From assembly GCA_035575135.1 (NCBI GenBank), contig DATLYE010000012.1, positions 1 to 64,000 of the forward strand: a DNA stretch of 64,000 nt, written 5' to 3'. A program made the translations under genes and the position numbers. Below are positions 52,596 to 63,412 of the stretch, in pieces. Every line of letters begins with the position of its first letter. Position 1 is the stretch's first letter. Source of the stretch: JANWXD01 sp035575135 (GTDB taxonomy: Bacteria; Acidobacteriota; Terriglobia; Bryobacterales; Bryobacteraceae). Below the pieces are notes generated by a model. It had not been told where the DNA came from and did not search any database. It was given only the letters and a program-made list of their open reading frames with translations.

Positions 52596-53419
52596 TCAGA
52601 ACCGCAGCCCTCCGCTACAAATGAGCACTTCGCCCGTGACGTAATCAGAAAGCGGGGAGCAGAAAAAGAGCACCGGGCCGGCAGCCTCCTCCGGCGTGCC
52701 GAACCGGCCGAGCGGGCACATCGCTCGCAGGGCCTCCAGTGCCTCCGGCCGCACTCCCACCGGGATTCTATGACCCCGCACTTCCACCGCTTCCTCACCC
52801 AGAGGCTTCGTCAGCCGCGTTTCGATGATGCCGAAGCCGACACAGTTCACATTGACGTTATAACGGCCCCACTCTTTTGCCAGCGTTTTTGTAAGTCCGA
52901 TAACGGCCGCCTTGCCGGATGAGTAACCTGATTGTCCGGCGTTGCCATCTACGCCGGAAATCGAAGTAATGTTGACGACTTTGCGCATGACGCGCTTGCC
53001 TTCCGCGATTTCACGCTTCGCAGTTTCCCGGATCCATCCGGAAGCCGCGCGCAGGATACGGAACGGCGCCACCACGTGGACGTCGAGCATGGCCTGAAAC
53101 TGTTCATCACTGGTTTTCTGGATGACGTTGTCCCAGGTATATCCCGCGTTGTTGACGATGATGTCGAGAGACCCGAAGGCGCCGAGGGCCGCTTCCACAA
53201 GGCGCTCAGGCAAGGCGGGGTCGGTGACGTCCCCGGCCAGAGTGTCGCAGCGACCGCCGGCCGCCCGGATCGCGCCTGCGGCTTCGCCAACCACCCTCTC
53301 GTCGAGGTCGTTCAACAGCACCGCCGCTCCCGCCGCCGCCAGCTTTTCCGCAATCGCACGGCCTATGCCGCGCCCGGCTCCCGTGACCAGCGCCGCCCTG
53401 CCTTCGAGCGTAAACGGCG

Positions 53420-53423
<4 letters not shown>
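52596..53423 (-). CDS. short-chain dehydrogenase/reductase
   Basis: 275 residues. TGAGRGIGRAIAEKL cofactor motif, NNAG (IIVNNAGYTWDNVI), catalytic ITSISG and YSSGKAAVIGLTKTLAKEW, and the C-terminal GRFGTPEEAAGPVLFFCSPL. Resembles FabG-type 3-oxoacyl reductases. Substrate unknown. ATG 53423 overlaps the threonine aldolase stop by 4 bp; the longer frame to 53936 is rejected. Last gene of a four-gene operon. Confidence 0.92.
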
Positions 53424-54477
<1,054 letters not shown>

Positions 54478-54481
<4 letters not shown>

Positions 54482-55575
54482 GCGCCCACAAACTCCTGGA
54501 AAATCTCGTTGGACACCAGTACGCCTCGGTCGGTCAGCCGCAGCGTTGCTCCGTCGTCTTCGAGCAGACCCGCCTCGCGAAACTGGCGGATCACCGGCTC
54601 GAACCGCCGCCGCCCCCTCGCATCGGGCCGGACGCCGTCAAGCAGGCGCAGGCCGACGTAGAACTGCTCTTCTTCGAGTCGGGCGGCAAGCTCCTCCACG
54701 CAGGGCGAGAGGCCGGCTTCGATGCGCGCCACATAGTCGGCCGGGTGTTCCGCGTTGCGCCGGCGCATGCGGCCGTCGAAGGAATGTGCATCCGCACCGA
54801 AACCCACATACGGCTCGAGCCGCCAGTATTTCAGGTTGTGCCGCGATTCCCACCCGGGCCTCGCAAAGTTGGAGATCTCATAGCGGCGCAGGCCGAGGGC
54901 ACGCAGGCGCTCGACCGCCGTTTCGTAAAAATCCGCCACGGCGTCTTCAGAAGGAGTCTCCCGCGCGCCGTACCGGGAGCCGCCGCGCAGAATTTCACGT
55001 CCAAGACGGCTGTCTTCGTCCACTTCGAGCATATAGACGGAGACGTGCGGTACCTGCAACCGTTCGACCCACTCGAGCGATTGCCGCCAGCTCACCGCGG
55101 TCTGGCCCGGCAGGCCCGCGATGAGATCAATGTTGATGTTTTCGATCCCGGCGCGTCGCAGCAGCGCGATTTCCCGCGCCACGGTTTCTGCGGTGTGCTT
55201 GCGGCCCGCCAGCGCCAGCTCGCGGGCGTGGAACGATTGCACGCCGAGGCTCATCCGGTTGATCCCCAGCTTGCGCCACTGCTGCACCTTGCCTTCAGTC
55301 ACGGAGCCGGGCGCGACTTCCAGTGTCGCCTCGATCCAGGGCCCTCCGGGCACCAGAGCAACCACGCGTTCGAGCGCGTCTGCCGGCATCCGGCACGGCG
55401 AGCCGCCCCCGAAATACAGCGTCTCCGGCGTCCATGCCCAACGGTGCGCGCCCAGTTCCGCGCACAGGGCCTCGACGTATCTTCGCTCCAGCTCGCCGGC
55501 GAAGACTCCCGAGGCGAAGTTGCAATAGGTGCACTTCTGGGAGCAAAACGGATAGCAAATGTAAACGCCGGCCAT
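54478..55575 (-). CDS. hemW: radical SAM heme chaperone HemW
   Basis: 365 residues from ATG 55575. ICYPFCSQKCTYCNFASG supplies CxxxCxxC for the 4Fe-4S cluster. YFGGGSPCRMP, INRMSLGVQSFHARELALAG, NINIDLIAGLPGQT and the HemN C-terminal domain with the winged helix follow. HemW inserts heme into respiratory proteins and is not coproporphyrinogen dehydrogenase. Right next to a frataxin-like gene (4 bp), suggesting an iron/heme theme. Confidence 0.9.
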
Positions 55576-55579
55576 CGCC

Positions 55580-55915
55580 CTACAGCGTGATATCCTCGCC
55601 AAACTCGCGGGACAGCACTTCCGCAGCGACTTGTTTCAGGGTCTGCGCCGTCGCGCCCAGGACAAAGTCGTTTTCGACCACGTCCCAATCGAGCTTGCTG
55701 AGCTCGGAGGAGGCGTGGATCCAGACCTGTCCGGAAGTCCGCGCTTCGATGGTGACTTTCGCCGGGCGCGCTCCGGGGGCGCGGGTGCTGACCTTGATCA
55801 CGTCTCCGTCGAGGCGCACCGCCAGGCCGTAATCTTCCGCCGCGATCAGCAGCTCCTTGTACAGATCTTGCAGTGCCTGCCGGGCCCTTGCGGCCAGTTC
55901 GGAATCGGCTTTCAT
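55580..55915 (-). CDS. frataxin/CyaY-like small protein
   Basis: 111 residues. An N-terminal helix, then beta strands with VKVTIEARTSG-type spacing: KVTIEARTSGQVWIHASSEL, LDWDVVENDFVLGATAQTLK, and a C-terminal helix AAEVLSREFGEDITL. The 'QVWxxSxxSxxxxxDW ... TLxxLxxEL' order fits frataxin (CyaY), an acidic iron-binding regulator of Fe-S assembly. Recognition is by pattern only. Immediately upstream of hemW in the same operon. Confidence 0.55.
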   Translation of the reverse strand: MKADSELAARARQALQDLYKELLIAAEDYGLAVRLDGDVIKVSTRAPGARPAKVTIEARTSGQVWIHASSELSKLDWDVVENDFVLGATAQTLKQVAAEVLSREFGEDITL

Positions 55916-56028
55916 CACCCGCGCTTTCGGCCCGCCGCCGGCGACCTCGCGCGACAGGCTCTATACGAAGTTAGCAAATCCGGCGACTTTCGTCGCCTGT
56001 GGCGCATCTGTTAGGCTTGGACTTTCTG

Positions 56029-57609
56029 ATGGAATCCCGGTGCGTGCGCCACACGGAACTGCCGCATACCACCAGCCTGTTTGCGGATTTTCTTTATCAT
56101 TTTGACCGGGTCGCACCGTTTTACCCCTTTCCGCCGCTGGAATGGGAAAGCTACCGGAGCGCCGCGGCGGCCATCCGCTATCCGGCCGAGCGGCGGGCGG
56201 CGCTGGTGGCGGCGCTGCGCGAACTCAACGGGGAATCGCCTGCCCTGGAACAACTGGCCCGGCCGGAAACGCTGGTCGTGGCGACAGGACAGCAGGTGGG
56301 CCTCTGTTCCGGTCCGGCGTACACCGCCTATAAGGCTCTTACGGCGCTGAAGCTGGCGCGGCACCTCACGGCGCGCGGGCTGCGGGCGGTTCCCGTTTTC
56401 TGGATGGCAACGGAAGACCACGACCTGGGAGAAGTGAACCACTGCTGGGTTTTCGACCCGGCGGGCCGGCCGGTGCGCATCGAGGCGGCGGCAGCAGCAA
56501 CGGCCCACACGCCTGCCGGGCGAGTAGTTCTGCCGCAGGCGGTGGCGCCCGCGCTCCGGGACTCGCTCGCCGGATTTCCTCACGGCGGGGAAGTTGTGGG
56601 ACTGATCGAGGAAAGCTACGTCCCGGGACGGACGTTCGCAGCGGCCTTCGCACACCTGTTGCAGCGCCTGTTCGGGACGCGCGGGCTGCTGGTGCTTGAC
56701 CCGCTGCACCCCGCATTCCGGGCCCTGGCGGCCCCGCTGTTGCGGGAAGCGGTCCAGCACGCCGGCCACCTGGCCGAGCGTCTTGCGGCGCGAAACCGCT
56801 CTCTGGAGGCTGCCGGCTATCACGTCCAGGTCCGCGTGGAACCGGATACGTCTTTGGTGTTCTTACTCGCGGATGGCGCGCGGCGTCCTTTGCGACGAAA
56901 CGAGGGCTCCTATGTGATGCCGGGCGGTGAGACCGTTTCGGCGCCGGAGCTGGCCGCGCAGGCCGAGAAGCTGTCTCCAAACGCGTTGCTGCGGCCCGTG
57001 GTTCAGGATTACATCCTGCCCACCGTGGCTTGTGTGGCGGGTCCGGCGGAGCTGGCCTATCTGGCTCAATCGCAAGTCCTCTATGAGGCGCTGCTCGGCC
57101 GCGCCCCTGTGTTCGTGCACCGGGCGAGCTTTACCCTGCTTGACCCGCGCGGAGACAAGCTCATGACGCGCTACGGCCTGGGTTTGACGGACCTGTTTGC
57201 AAGCGAAACGATGCTCCACGAGCGCATCGCAAGGATGCTGACGCCGCCGGATTTGAAGGAGCGGCTGACAGCGGCCCGGGAACGGATCGCACAGGAGATC
57301 GAACAGGTGCGGGAAGAGCTGCGGCGCTTCGATCCGACACTCGACGAGGCGATGGAGCGCAGCGGCCGCAAGATCCTCTACCAGCTCTCCAAGATCGAGC
57401 GAAAGACGGCGCGGGAAGCGCTGCGGCGCGATGAACGCGCCCTCCGGGATGCCGAGTATTTGCACAACCTCGTCTATCCCCACAAGCACCTGCAGGAGCG
57501 CTTCTACTCGATCCTGCCGTTTCTGGCGCAGCGCGGCCTGGGCACGCTCGAGCACATCTACGAGAGTGTTCGCCTGGATTGTCCCGACCATCAAGTGCTC
57601 GTGATTTGA
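56029..57609 (+). CDS. bshC: bacillithiol biosynthesis cysteine-adding enzyme BshC
   Basis: 526 residues from ATG 56029 (a GTG at 55999 is also in frame). ATGQQVGLCSGPAYTAYKAL near residue 85, VFWMATEDHDLGEVNHCWVF, DYILPTVACVAGPAELAYLA, FVHRASFTLLDP, a long coiled coil (about 400-450) and the C-terminal YPHKHLQERFYSILPFLA are BshC hallmarks. It adds Cys to GlcN-malate in the last step of bacillithiol synthesis. bshA and bshB are not in the window. Confidence 0.93.
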   Translation: MESRCVRHTELPHTTSLFADFLYHFDRVAPFYPFPPLEWESYRSAAAAIRYPAERRAALVAALRELNGESPALEQLARPETLVVATGQQVGLCSGPAYTAYKALTALKLARHLTARGLRAVPVFWMATEDHDLGEVNHCWVFDPAGRPVRIEAAAAATAHTPAGRVVLPQAVAPALRDSLAGFPHGGEVVGLIEESYVPGRTFAAAFAHLLQRLFGTRGLLVLDPLHPAFRALAAPLLREAVQHAGHLAERLAARNRSLEAAGYHVQVRVEPDTSLVFLLADGARRPLRRNEGSYVMPGGETVSAPELAAQAEKLSPNALLRPVVQDYILPTVACVAGPAELAYLAQSQVLYEALLGRAPVFVHRASFTLLDPRGDKLMTRYGLGLTDLFASETMLHERIARMLTPPDLKERLTAARERIAQEIEQVREELRRFDPTLDEAMERSGRKILYQLSKIERKTAREALRRDERALRDAEYLHNLVYPHKHLQERFYSILPFLAQRGLGTLEHIYESVRLDCPDHQVLVI

Positions 57610-57616
57610 AACCACA

Positions 57617-58381
57617 GTGAAACCCAATCTTGTCAAGCAAGCCCTGCGGGAAGGTAAGTTTCAACTCGGCGTCAACTTCGGACAGTTCCGCTCGCCGGAG
57701 ATTGCGCGCCTGCTGGCGGCGGCGGGCTTCCACTGGGCGTTTCTGGACACCGAACACGGCGGTTTCGATCTGGAGACGGTACAGGACATTTGTCGTGTAG
57801 CCAACCTGGCAGGATTGTGTCCCCTGGTGCGTGTCGCGGACATGCAATACGCCCTGGTGGCGCGCGCGCTCGACTGCGGAGCGCAAGGCGTGATTTTTCC
57901 ACGGGTCGAGTCGCCGGAGCTGCTGGCCACGGCCGTGAGCTGGGCTCGCTTTCCGCCCGACGGCGTGCGCGGCTACGGACTCATGGCGGTGCACATCGGT
58001 TACGAAAAAGCCGATTTCGGGGAGATCATCCGGCACGTGAACGAGAACACCATGGTCGTGCTTCAGATCGAAACCCGGCGGGCGGTGGAGGCCCGACGCG
58101 AGCTGCTGGCAGTGCCGGGCCTGGACGCCGTCATGGTCGGACCGGCGGACCTCTCCATCTCGCTCGGCGTTCCCGGCGAGTTTCTCCACCCGAGGGTCGT
58201 CGAGGCGGTGGAAGCCGTGCGCGATGCCTGCGAGCGGGCGGGCGTGGCGCCGGGCATCCAGACGCGGAGCGTCGAGGTGGCAGCCTTCTGGAAGCAGCGC
58301 GGCATGCGTTTCATCGGCTGCGGGAGCGAAGCGGGCATGCTCTGGGAGCGCGCCTGCCAGATTGCGTCTCAGTTGCTCTGA
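57617..58381 (+). CDS. HpcH/HpaI aldolase/citrate lyase family protein
   Basis: 254 residues from GTG. LGVNFGQFRSPEIARLLAAA, FLDTEHGGFDLETVQDIC, LVRVADMQYALVARALDCGA, GVIFPRVESPE, and MVGPADLSISLGVPGEF. A class II, metal-dependent aldolase acting on 2-keto-3-deoxy sugars or 4-hydroxy-2-oxo acids. 7 bp after bshC, likely same transcript, with no obvious functional link. Confidence 0.9.
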   Translation: MKPNLVKQALREGKFQLGVNFGQFRSPEIARLLAAAGFHWAFLDTEHGGFDLETVQDICRVANLAGLCPLVRVADMQYALVARALDCGAQGVIFPRVESPELLATAVSWARFPPDGVRGYGLMAVHIGYEKADFGEIIRHVNENTMVVLQIETRRAVEARRELLAVPGLDAVMVGPADLSISLGVPGEFLHPRVVEAVEAVRDACERAGVAPGIQTRSVEVAAFWKQRGMRFIGCGSEAGMLWERACQIASQLL

Positions 58382-58388
58382 CGGTTGT

Positions 58389-58394
58389 TATACT
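58389..58394 (+). promoter_or_regulatory. -10 element of tRNA-Leu promoter
   Basis: TATACT 17 bp before the tRNA start. No convincing -35 was seen at the right distance. Confidence 0.4.
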
Positions 58395-58411
58395 CGGAAG
58401 TGACGCGACCT

Positions 58412-58502
58412 GCTGGAGTGGCGGAACTGGCAGACGCACGGGACTCAAAATCCCGCGGAGCTCCCACGCTCCATGAGGGTTCGACCCCCTCCTCCAGCAC
58501 CA
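58412..58502 (+). tRNA. tRNA-Leu (CAA)
   Basis: Acceptor stem GCTGGAG/CTCCAGC, anticodon stem CGGGA/TCCCG with loop CTCAAAA giving CAA, a long variable arm (class II), T-arm with GGTTCGACC, and an encoded CCA. Uninterrupted and intact. Confidence 0.96.
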
Positions 58503-58565
58503 GCTTTTCCCCTGGTGCGAAGGGTTGCAGCAAACAACCGTGCAGGAAGGTCCGCGTGCCTGTGA

Positions 58566-58853
58566 CTACAGGGTAGATCCCCCCGAGACGGCAGCCCGGG
58601 CAAAGTCCTGTTCTTTGCCGTCGGCGACGCTCTCCAACATGAGCGCGGCCAGGCGGTCGCGGCGCTCGCGATATGTTTCCAAGGCTTCCGCGACGCGCAT
58701 GCGGCACTCTTCCAGTTGCCGCACATCCGCCTCCGGCTGCCCGCTGAGTGATTGCAGCGTGCGCACGCGATGAGCCAGTTCGCGAAACGCAGCTTCGTAC
58801 GCCTCGCGCAATTCCCAGAACTGCGATCGCTCAGGCACGGTCGAAATCCTCAC
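58566..58853 (-). CDS. small coiled-coil hypothetical protein
   Basis: 95 residues from GTG 58853: PERSQFWELREAYEAAFREL, RVRTLQSLSGQPEADVRQLE, ECRMRVAEALETYRERRDRL. Almost entirely helical with heptad-like spacing; cytoplasmic. Codon pattern fits a real gene, but no family is recognised. The frame runs further upstream (to 59402) as an antisense artefact of the matrixin gene. Confidence 0.5.
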   Translation of the reverse strand: MRISTVPERSQFWELREAYEAAFRELAHRVRTLQSLSGQPEADVRQLEECRMRVAEALETYRERRDRLAALMLESVADGKEQDFARAAVSGGSTL

Positions 58854-58954
58854 ATAGATACAGACGTCACAGGGCCGCAAAAGGATCGCACGAATCAGCG
58901 AACGGGCAGAATCAGCCCGTGAGCGACACCGCGCGCCGGGCCGACGTGCGCGGC

Positions 58955-60736
58955 TCACCACCGCGTCACGGTCAGAGAGCGCCAGGAGCTGTTTCCAGCC
59001 GCGTCGAACGCGCGCACGACGATGCGGTTTGTGCCCGCCAGGAGCGGGATCGGGCCGGTATCCCACCGTTCCGTTCCCGAAGCCGTGCCCGAGTGTCCGG
59101 CGGACGTGGACCAGATGACCCGGGTAACGGCCACATTGTCGAAAGCAGTGCCACGCACGGAAATCGTCGTCGCAGCCGTCAGCACGTTGGTCGAAGGCGG
59201 ATCGGTGACCTGCAGCACCGGAGCGGTAGTGTCCGGGCCCGAGGGCGCATACGTGACGGACAGCGGGCGCGAGGCGGTTTCTCCCGAGCGCGCGTAGGCG
59301 ACTACGGTGATGGTCACCGTTCCCGCAGAAAGAGGGATCGTGCCTGTGGTCCATCTCTCCGCGCCGCTTGCGATTCCGGAAGAACCGCTCGAAGCTCTCC
59401 ACTCCACGCGTGCGATGCCGGAGGGATGGGACGCCGTTCCGCTCAGAATCACCCAGGGAACGCTCGTAGAAAAAGGTGTGCCCGAGGTCGGCGCAGTAAT
59501 TTCGATCTGAGGAGGCACCGCGGGCCCCGGAGCGGTAGGATCTTGCGGCGGGTCCGGTGCGGGACCGGGCGAAGGAGCAGCGTAAAGTTGCTGAATGGCG
59601 GCAATGTCAGCTTCGGCCAGTCCCGTCACTCGCCGGTAGTACGGATACATCACCGCCCCCGGTGTGTCGACATGCGTCAGGCCCAACGCGTGACCGGACT
59701 CATGCAGTGCCACGGAGAACAGATCAATCGAGCGATAGCTCAGGTTGGGACCGACGACCCACTCCTCGTCGTCATCGAAATGCATATCCCCGGCCAGAGT
59801 CTCCGCGTTCGGCGGCGAGGGATAAAACGTATGAGCCAGCACACCGCTGGGACCGTCGAAAGGAAAAGCGTCGCCGTGGTTGCGCGCGCCGAACCGTACC
59901 TGGAGTGTGCGGCGCTGGTCCGGAACGCCGGCCGGAACGAAGCTCAGGGCGGCGTAGCGCGCCCATTCCTCGAGCGCACGGCCGAGTTCGGCGCGAGCCG
60001 CCAGATTGTCCAGCCGGCTCGGCAGTGACTCGAAAAAGTAGCCGAGCACCGCACTGCCCAAGCCCGGGCCGTCCCAGCCTTCGCTCACCCGGGCGGCAAA
60101 GGGCGCCACCGGTCCCGACAGCGTCATCGCTCCCAGGCATGCGGCCAGCCGCTCTCCGGCCGCCAGCGATTCCGGAGCCGGAAACACGTAAGCCACTTCA
60201 TCGAATTCCGCGAGCTGCTCCACGCGGTCGCGGCGCACTCGGACCAGCAGATCCCCGGGCCGCAAAGACGGGTTCTCACGGATCTCCACGCCCGCCTCGG
60301 CCGCAAGGGCACGTGCTTCGACGGGATCTACATCGGCGAAGAACTGCACAATGACCCAGAAAGGCTCTTGGGAAGGCTCCCGGGCGAGCGCCGGACTCAG
60401 CTTGTGATGCGCCCGAAGACGAGCCGCGCCCACGATCCGTGTTCCGTCCAGATCGGCCGTATCGCTGGCGCCGACCACCAAGACGCGCTCGGACACATGA
60501 CCCGTAACGGAGACGCCTTGCCGTTGCAACTCGCGCATCGTCTCCGGCGTCGGCGGGGAATCCAGTTCAACCAGCAGGTGCGAGCGTGAGGGGTGGCGCC
60601 GCTTGACCGGCTCAGCCAGCACCGCCCTCCAGTCCGGATCCGTGTCCACTCGCGCTGTCTTCAACGAGATCCGGCCTGCGCCGAACGAGACCCAGACGGG
60701 ACAAAGCAGGAGAATAAGGCGTTTCATCCGAAACAT
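58955..60736 (-). CDS. secreted matrixin-like (M10) metalloprotease with Ig-like domains
   Basis: 593 residues. Signal peptide (about 1-20); an N-terminal prodomain-like region (about 50-200); a matrixin catalytic part (about 215-400) with SVALHESGHALGLTHVDTPG (HExxHxxGxxH) and a Met-turn MYPYY; a Pro-rich linker (PSPGPAPDPPQDPTAPGP); then two Ig-like repeats of about 90 residues each, both ending in W-D/T-T-G-x-I-P-L and R-x-L-x-V-T. A zinc-dependent extracellular protease. The N-terminus has no clear cysteine switch. Alternative ATG at 60727. Confidence 0.87.
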   Translation of the reverse strand: MFRMKRLILLLCPVWVSFGAGRISLKTARVDTDPDWRAVLAEPVKRRHPSRSHLLVELDSPPTPETMRELQRQGVSVTGHVSERVLVVGASDTADLDGTRIVGAARLRAHHKLSPALAREPSQEPFWVIVQFFADVDPVEARALAAEAGVEIRENPSLRPGDLLVRVRRDRVEQLAEFDEVAYVFPAPESLAAGERLAACLGAMTLSGPVAPFAARVSEGWDGPGLGSAVLGYFFESLPSRLDNLAARAELGRALEEWARYAALSFVPAGVPDQRRTLQVRFGARNHGDAFPFDGPSGVLAHTFYPSPPNAETLAGDMHFDDDEEWVVGPNLSYRSIDLFSVALHESGHALGLTHVDTPGAVMYPYYRRVTGLAEADIAAIQQLYAAPSPGPAPDPPQDPTAPGPAVPPQIEITAPTSGTPFSTSVPWVILSGTASHPSGIARVEWRASSGSSGIASGAERWTTGTIPLSAGTVTITVVAYARSGETASRPLSVTYAPSGPDTTAPVLQVTDPPSTNVLTAATTISVRGTAFDNVAVTRVIWSTSAGHSGTASGTERWDTGPIPLLAGTNRIVVRAFDAAGNSSWRSLTVTRW

Positions 60737-60810
60737 CTACGCGACTTATCGCCCGCGCCCTGAGAAAGAAGGCCCCGGAGAGGCACGTAATTCAATGGGA
60801 AAACTCGCCC

Positions 60811-63279
60811 ATGGCAGGCCTCTGGAATCGCTTAGCCGTGTTCGGTGCCGCACTGTTGATCCCGGCGGGTCCCCCGGCGGCTGCGGGCGATCGCCCGAGG
60901 CTCGAGGACGGCGTTCTGCGGATCGGCACGCAGGCGCTCCTCATCCGGGGCGTCAACTACTCGAACGCCGCCATCGGCGAGCGCGGCGGTACGGTGTATG
61001 CAGGCCAGCCCTGCCGCTTTGCGCGGGATCTGCCGTTGATCGCTGCAATGGGCGCCAACACCGTGCGCACGCGCGCCTTGATCCCGGAAGGGGATTCGAC
61101 TTTCGTATCCGTCCTCGAGACAGCGGGGCTCTACTGGATTGCAGACTTTCCTCTGGATCCTTATTACGACCCAGCCAGGAGCATCCTTTCCCGGCGCGAT
61201 GAAATTCTGAGCGCTTTTGGCGACTATGCGGCGCGGTTCCGCGGAATGCCGCGGCTGATCGGTTACATCTTCGGCAACGAAGTGCTGGACGGCTACAACC
61301 GCAAGTTCGCCGGCTCTGCCGCGGAGTTTCTCCAGCTGTTGGGCGAGGCCGCAGAGGTCCTCCGCAAGGTGGCGCCGGAAGACACGCCGCTGCTTGCCAC
61401 GGCAGTTCGGGACCCGGAGAACCTGCGCGGCGAACCGCCTGGGCTCTCCTTCTGGGCTTGGAACGCCCCGGGGAGCCGTGACTTTTCCTCCGTTCTTCAG
61501 ACCGCACGAAGCGTCACCCGGCTCCCGATCCTGATCTCCGAATTCGGCATTGACGCGTTTGACCGGCGCATCGGACAAGAAGACGAAGAGGCACAGGCAA
61601 CAGCCGCGGCCGCACTTGCCCGCCAGATCGAGGCGGTGTCGGGGGTTCTGGGCGGTGTTTATCTCAGCTTCCTTGACGAGTGGTGGAGGGAGGGATTTGA
61701 CCCGAGCCGCCACGTGCCCGGGGTAACGCCCGACCCATCTTTTCCGGACGGCTACCGCAATGACGCCTGGGCCGGCATCTTCCGCGTGGCGGCGACTGGG
61801 GAAGCCGGCCTTGACAGCCTGGCGCCGCGGGCCGTCTTCCGTGCGCTGGCGTCAGTCTGGAGGGGAACGACGCCGTCCGGACCGCATTCGGTGCACATCA
61901 ACGAAGTCCTGCATGCCGCCTCCGGCGGGGCAGTCACTTCGCCCGCATCACTCGTCCGCGTCACGGGTTCCGACCTGTCGTCCGCTGCGAATGCGGTGGA
62001 GTGGGCGCTGCACGCGGCTACATCCTGTTTCTGTATTGGCGGACTTCCGGCGCGGCTCGGGGCGGTGTCGCCCGAGACGGCCACGGCACTCACTCCCGCC
62101 GGGCTCCAGCCGGGCGTGCACAAGGCGGTGTTCTACCGCTGGGGAACGGCGAGCAACTTTCTGGAAATCCAGGTTCAGGATTATGCTCCGGGGATTTTTC
62201 CGGGAGCGGTTCTGCGCCCGGGAACGGACTGCCGCGTCTCGCAATCGAACGGCGCGCGGCCGGGGGACTTGCTGGAGGTTTACCTCACTGGTCTCGGTTC
62301 CGGACCATACGATACGGTGGAAGCCGAGATCAGCGGCCTGAAGGCGGAAATCCTTTACGCCGGCACCCTCGAGGCGTATCCCGGTGTCAACCAGATCAAC
62401 GTGCGCGTTCCCCGGCTCGCCCCTCGCGGCCTGGGCAGCCTGATCGTCCGCGCCTCCGGACACGCGAGCAACGCCTATCCTTTCAGCATCCTAGATGAAA
62501 CCGATGTTCCCGGCATCGAACTTGCGGTAAGCGCGGGCGAGATCGTATTGCAAGCGGGTGGACCGGCCCAGAACGTCTCCGTTGGGGTCGAAGGACGTAA
62601 CGGCTATTGTGGACCGGTGCTGTTCCGCTCGCCGGACCTGCCGGAGGGGATCCTGCTGCGCAGCACCGTGGCTTTTACAGGCCATACGGCAGGTCTGGAG
62701 CTTCGGGCCCTAGAAGGAGCGCGTCCCACCGAAGCCGGCTCGCTGACGTTACTCGGGACAGCGCCGGGAGCAGCCACGGGCCGCGCACAGCTACGCTTCG
62801 CAGTGCTGCCCAGCCGGGGCGACATCCGCATCCGCGTGGTTTCGGGGGGATACAAAGCGGGTCCGCTGGCGCAATTTGAATGGGCCGGCCGCACGTTGTT
62901 CTCCACAACGGGCGGCGGACCGGGACGCGGCATCAACGTGCTGGCGGTAGACCCTGCGAGCGGAGTGTTCTCTCGGGTCCAAAGCTTCGACACTTGGGGC
63001 GACCCTGGCGCTGCCGCGCGTCTGAGGGCTTACTTGAATGAACTGCCCCCCGGAACGATTGCCCTGTTTGCGATTGCGGACGAAGGAACCTACCAGCTGG
63101 ATGCCGGGGCGAGAGAGGCGATTCGAACACTCTTCGGCAGCCGGTTGATTGGTGCGCTGGGCTATCAGGACTCCTGGGCGATGATCGGCCGCAAGGGAGC
63201 CGGTTCACCGCTGGCCGAAGGTGCGGCCACGGACAAGCGCGTCACGATCGAGCGCGTGCTTACGCTCCCGGCGCCGTAG
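60811..63279 (+). CDS. secreted glycosidase-like protein with TIGR03437-type and C-terminal ILEI/FAM3 domains
   Basis: 822 residues. Signal peptide (1-25). A TIM-barrel like Gas1/GH2-type enzymes (about 30-360): LLIRGVNYSNAAIGERGG, MGANTVRTRALIPEGD, LIGYIFGNEVLDGYN (putative acid/base Glu), PILISEFGIDAFDRR (putative nucleophile Glu). Next a TIGR03437-type domain (about 365-570; HINEVLHAASGG, PGVNQINVRVP), a linker (about 570-670) and an ILEI domain (about 675-805): GGYKAGPLAQFEW, GRGINVLAVDPASGVFSRVQ, SFDTWGD, LPPGTIALFAIADEG, LGYQDSWAMIGRKG. ILEI is best known from vertebrate FAM3 and POMGnT1, where it binds carbohydrate. Glycan processing outside the cell is inferred. Confidence 0.82.
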   Translation: MAGLWNRLAVFGAALLIPAGPPAAAGDRPRLEDGVLRIGTQALLIRGVNYSNAAIGERGGTVYAGQPCRFARDLPLIAAMGANTVRTRALIPEGDSTFVSVLETAGLYWIADFPLDPYYDPARSILSRRDEILSAFGDYAARFRGMPRLIGYIFGNEVLDGYNRKFAGSAAEFLQLLGEAAEVLRKVAPEDTPLLATAVRDPENLRGEPPGLSFWAWNAPGSRDFSSVLQTARSVTRLPILISEFGIDAFDRRIGQEDEEAQATAAAALARQIEAVSGVLGGVYLSFLDEWWREGFDPSRHVPGVTPDPSFPDGYRNDAWAGIFRVAATGEAGLDSLAPRAVFRALASVWRGTTPSGPHSVHINEVLHAASGGAVTSPASLVRVTGSDLSSAANAVEWALHAATSCFCIGGLPARLGAVSPETATALTPAGLQPGVHKAVFYRWGTASNFLEIQVQDYAPGIFPGAVLRPGTDCRVSQSNGARPGDLLEVYLTGLGSGPYDTVEAEISGLKAEILYAGTLEAYPGVNQINVRVPRLAPRGLGSLIVRASGHASNAYPFSILDETDVPGIELAVSAGEIVLQAGGPAQNVSVGVEGRNGYCGPVLFRSPDLPEGILLRSTVAFTGHTAGLELRALEGARPTEAGSLTLLGTAPGAATGRAQLRFAVLPSRGDIRIRVVSGGYKAGPLAQFEWAGRTLFSTTGGGPGRGINVLAVDPASGVFSRVQSFDTWGDPGAAARLRAYLNELPPGTIALFAIADEGTYQLDAGAREAIRTLFGSRLIGALGYQDSWAMIGRKGAGSPLAEGAATDKRVTIERVLTLPAP

Positions 63280-63412
63280 TGCGCACCGTGGCGCCACGGC
63301 GCCCGGACTGACAGGATCCCGGCCGGATCAGCCCGCCATCCGGAGCCCGATCCGCCGCCCGGCAATAAAAAGACCTCTCCTGCGTATTCCTGATGTGAGC
63401 GGGACCGCTACC

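Noticed and set aside
58566..59402. 278-codon minus-strand frame
   Set aside because: Only the last 95 codons look coding; the rest is an out-of-frame reading of the matrixin gene.
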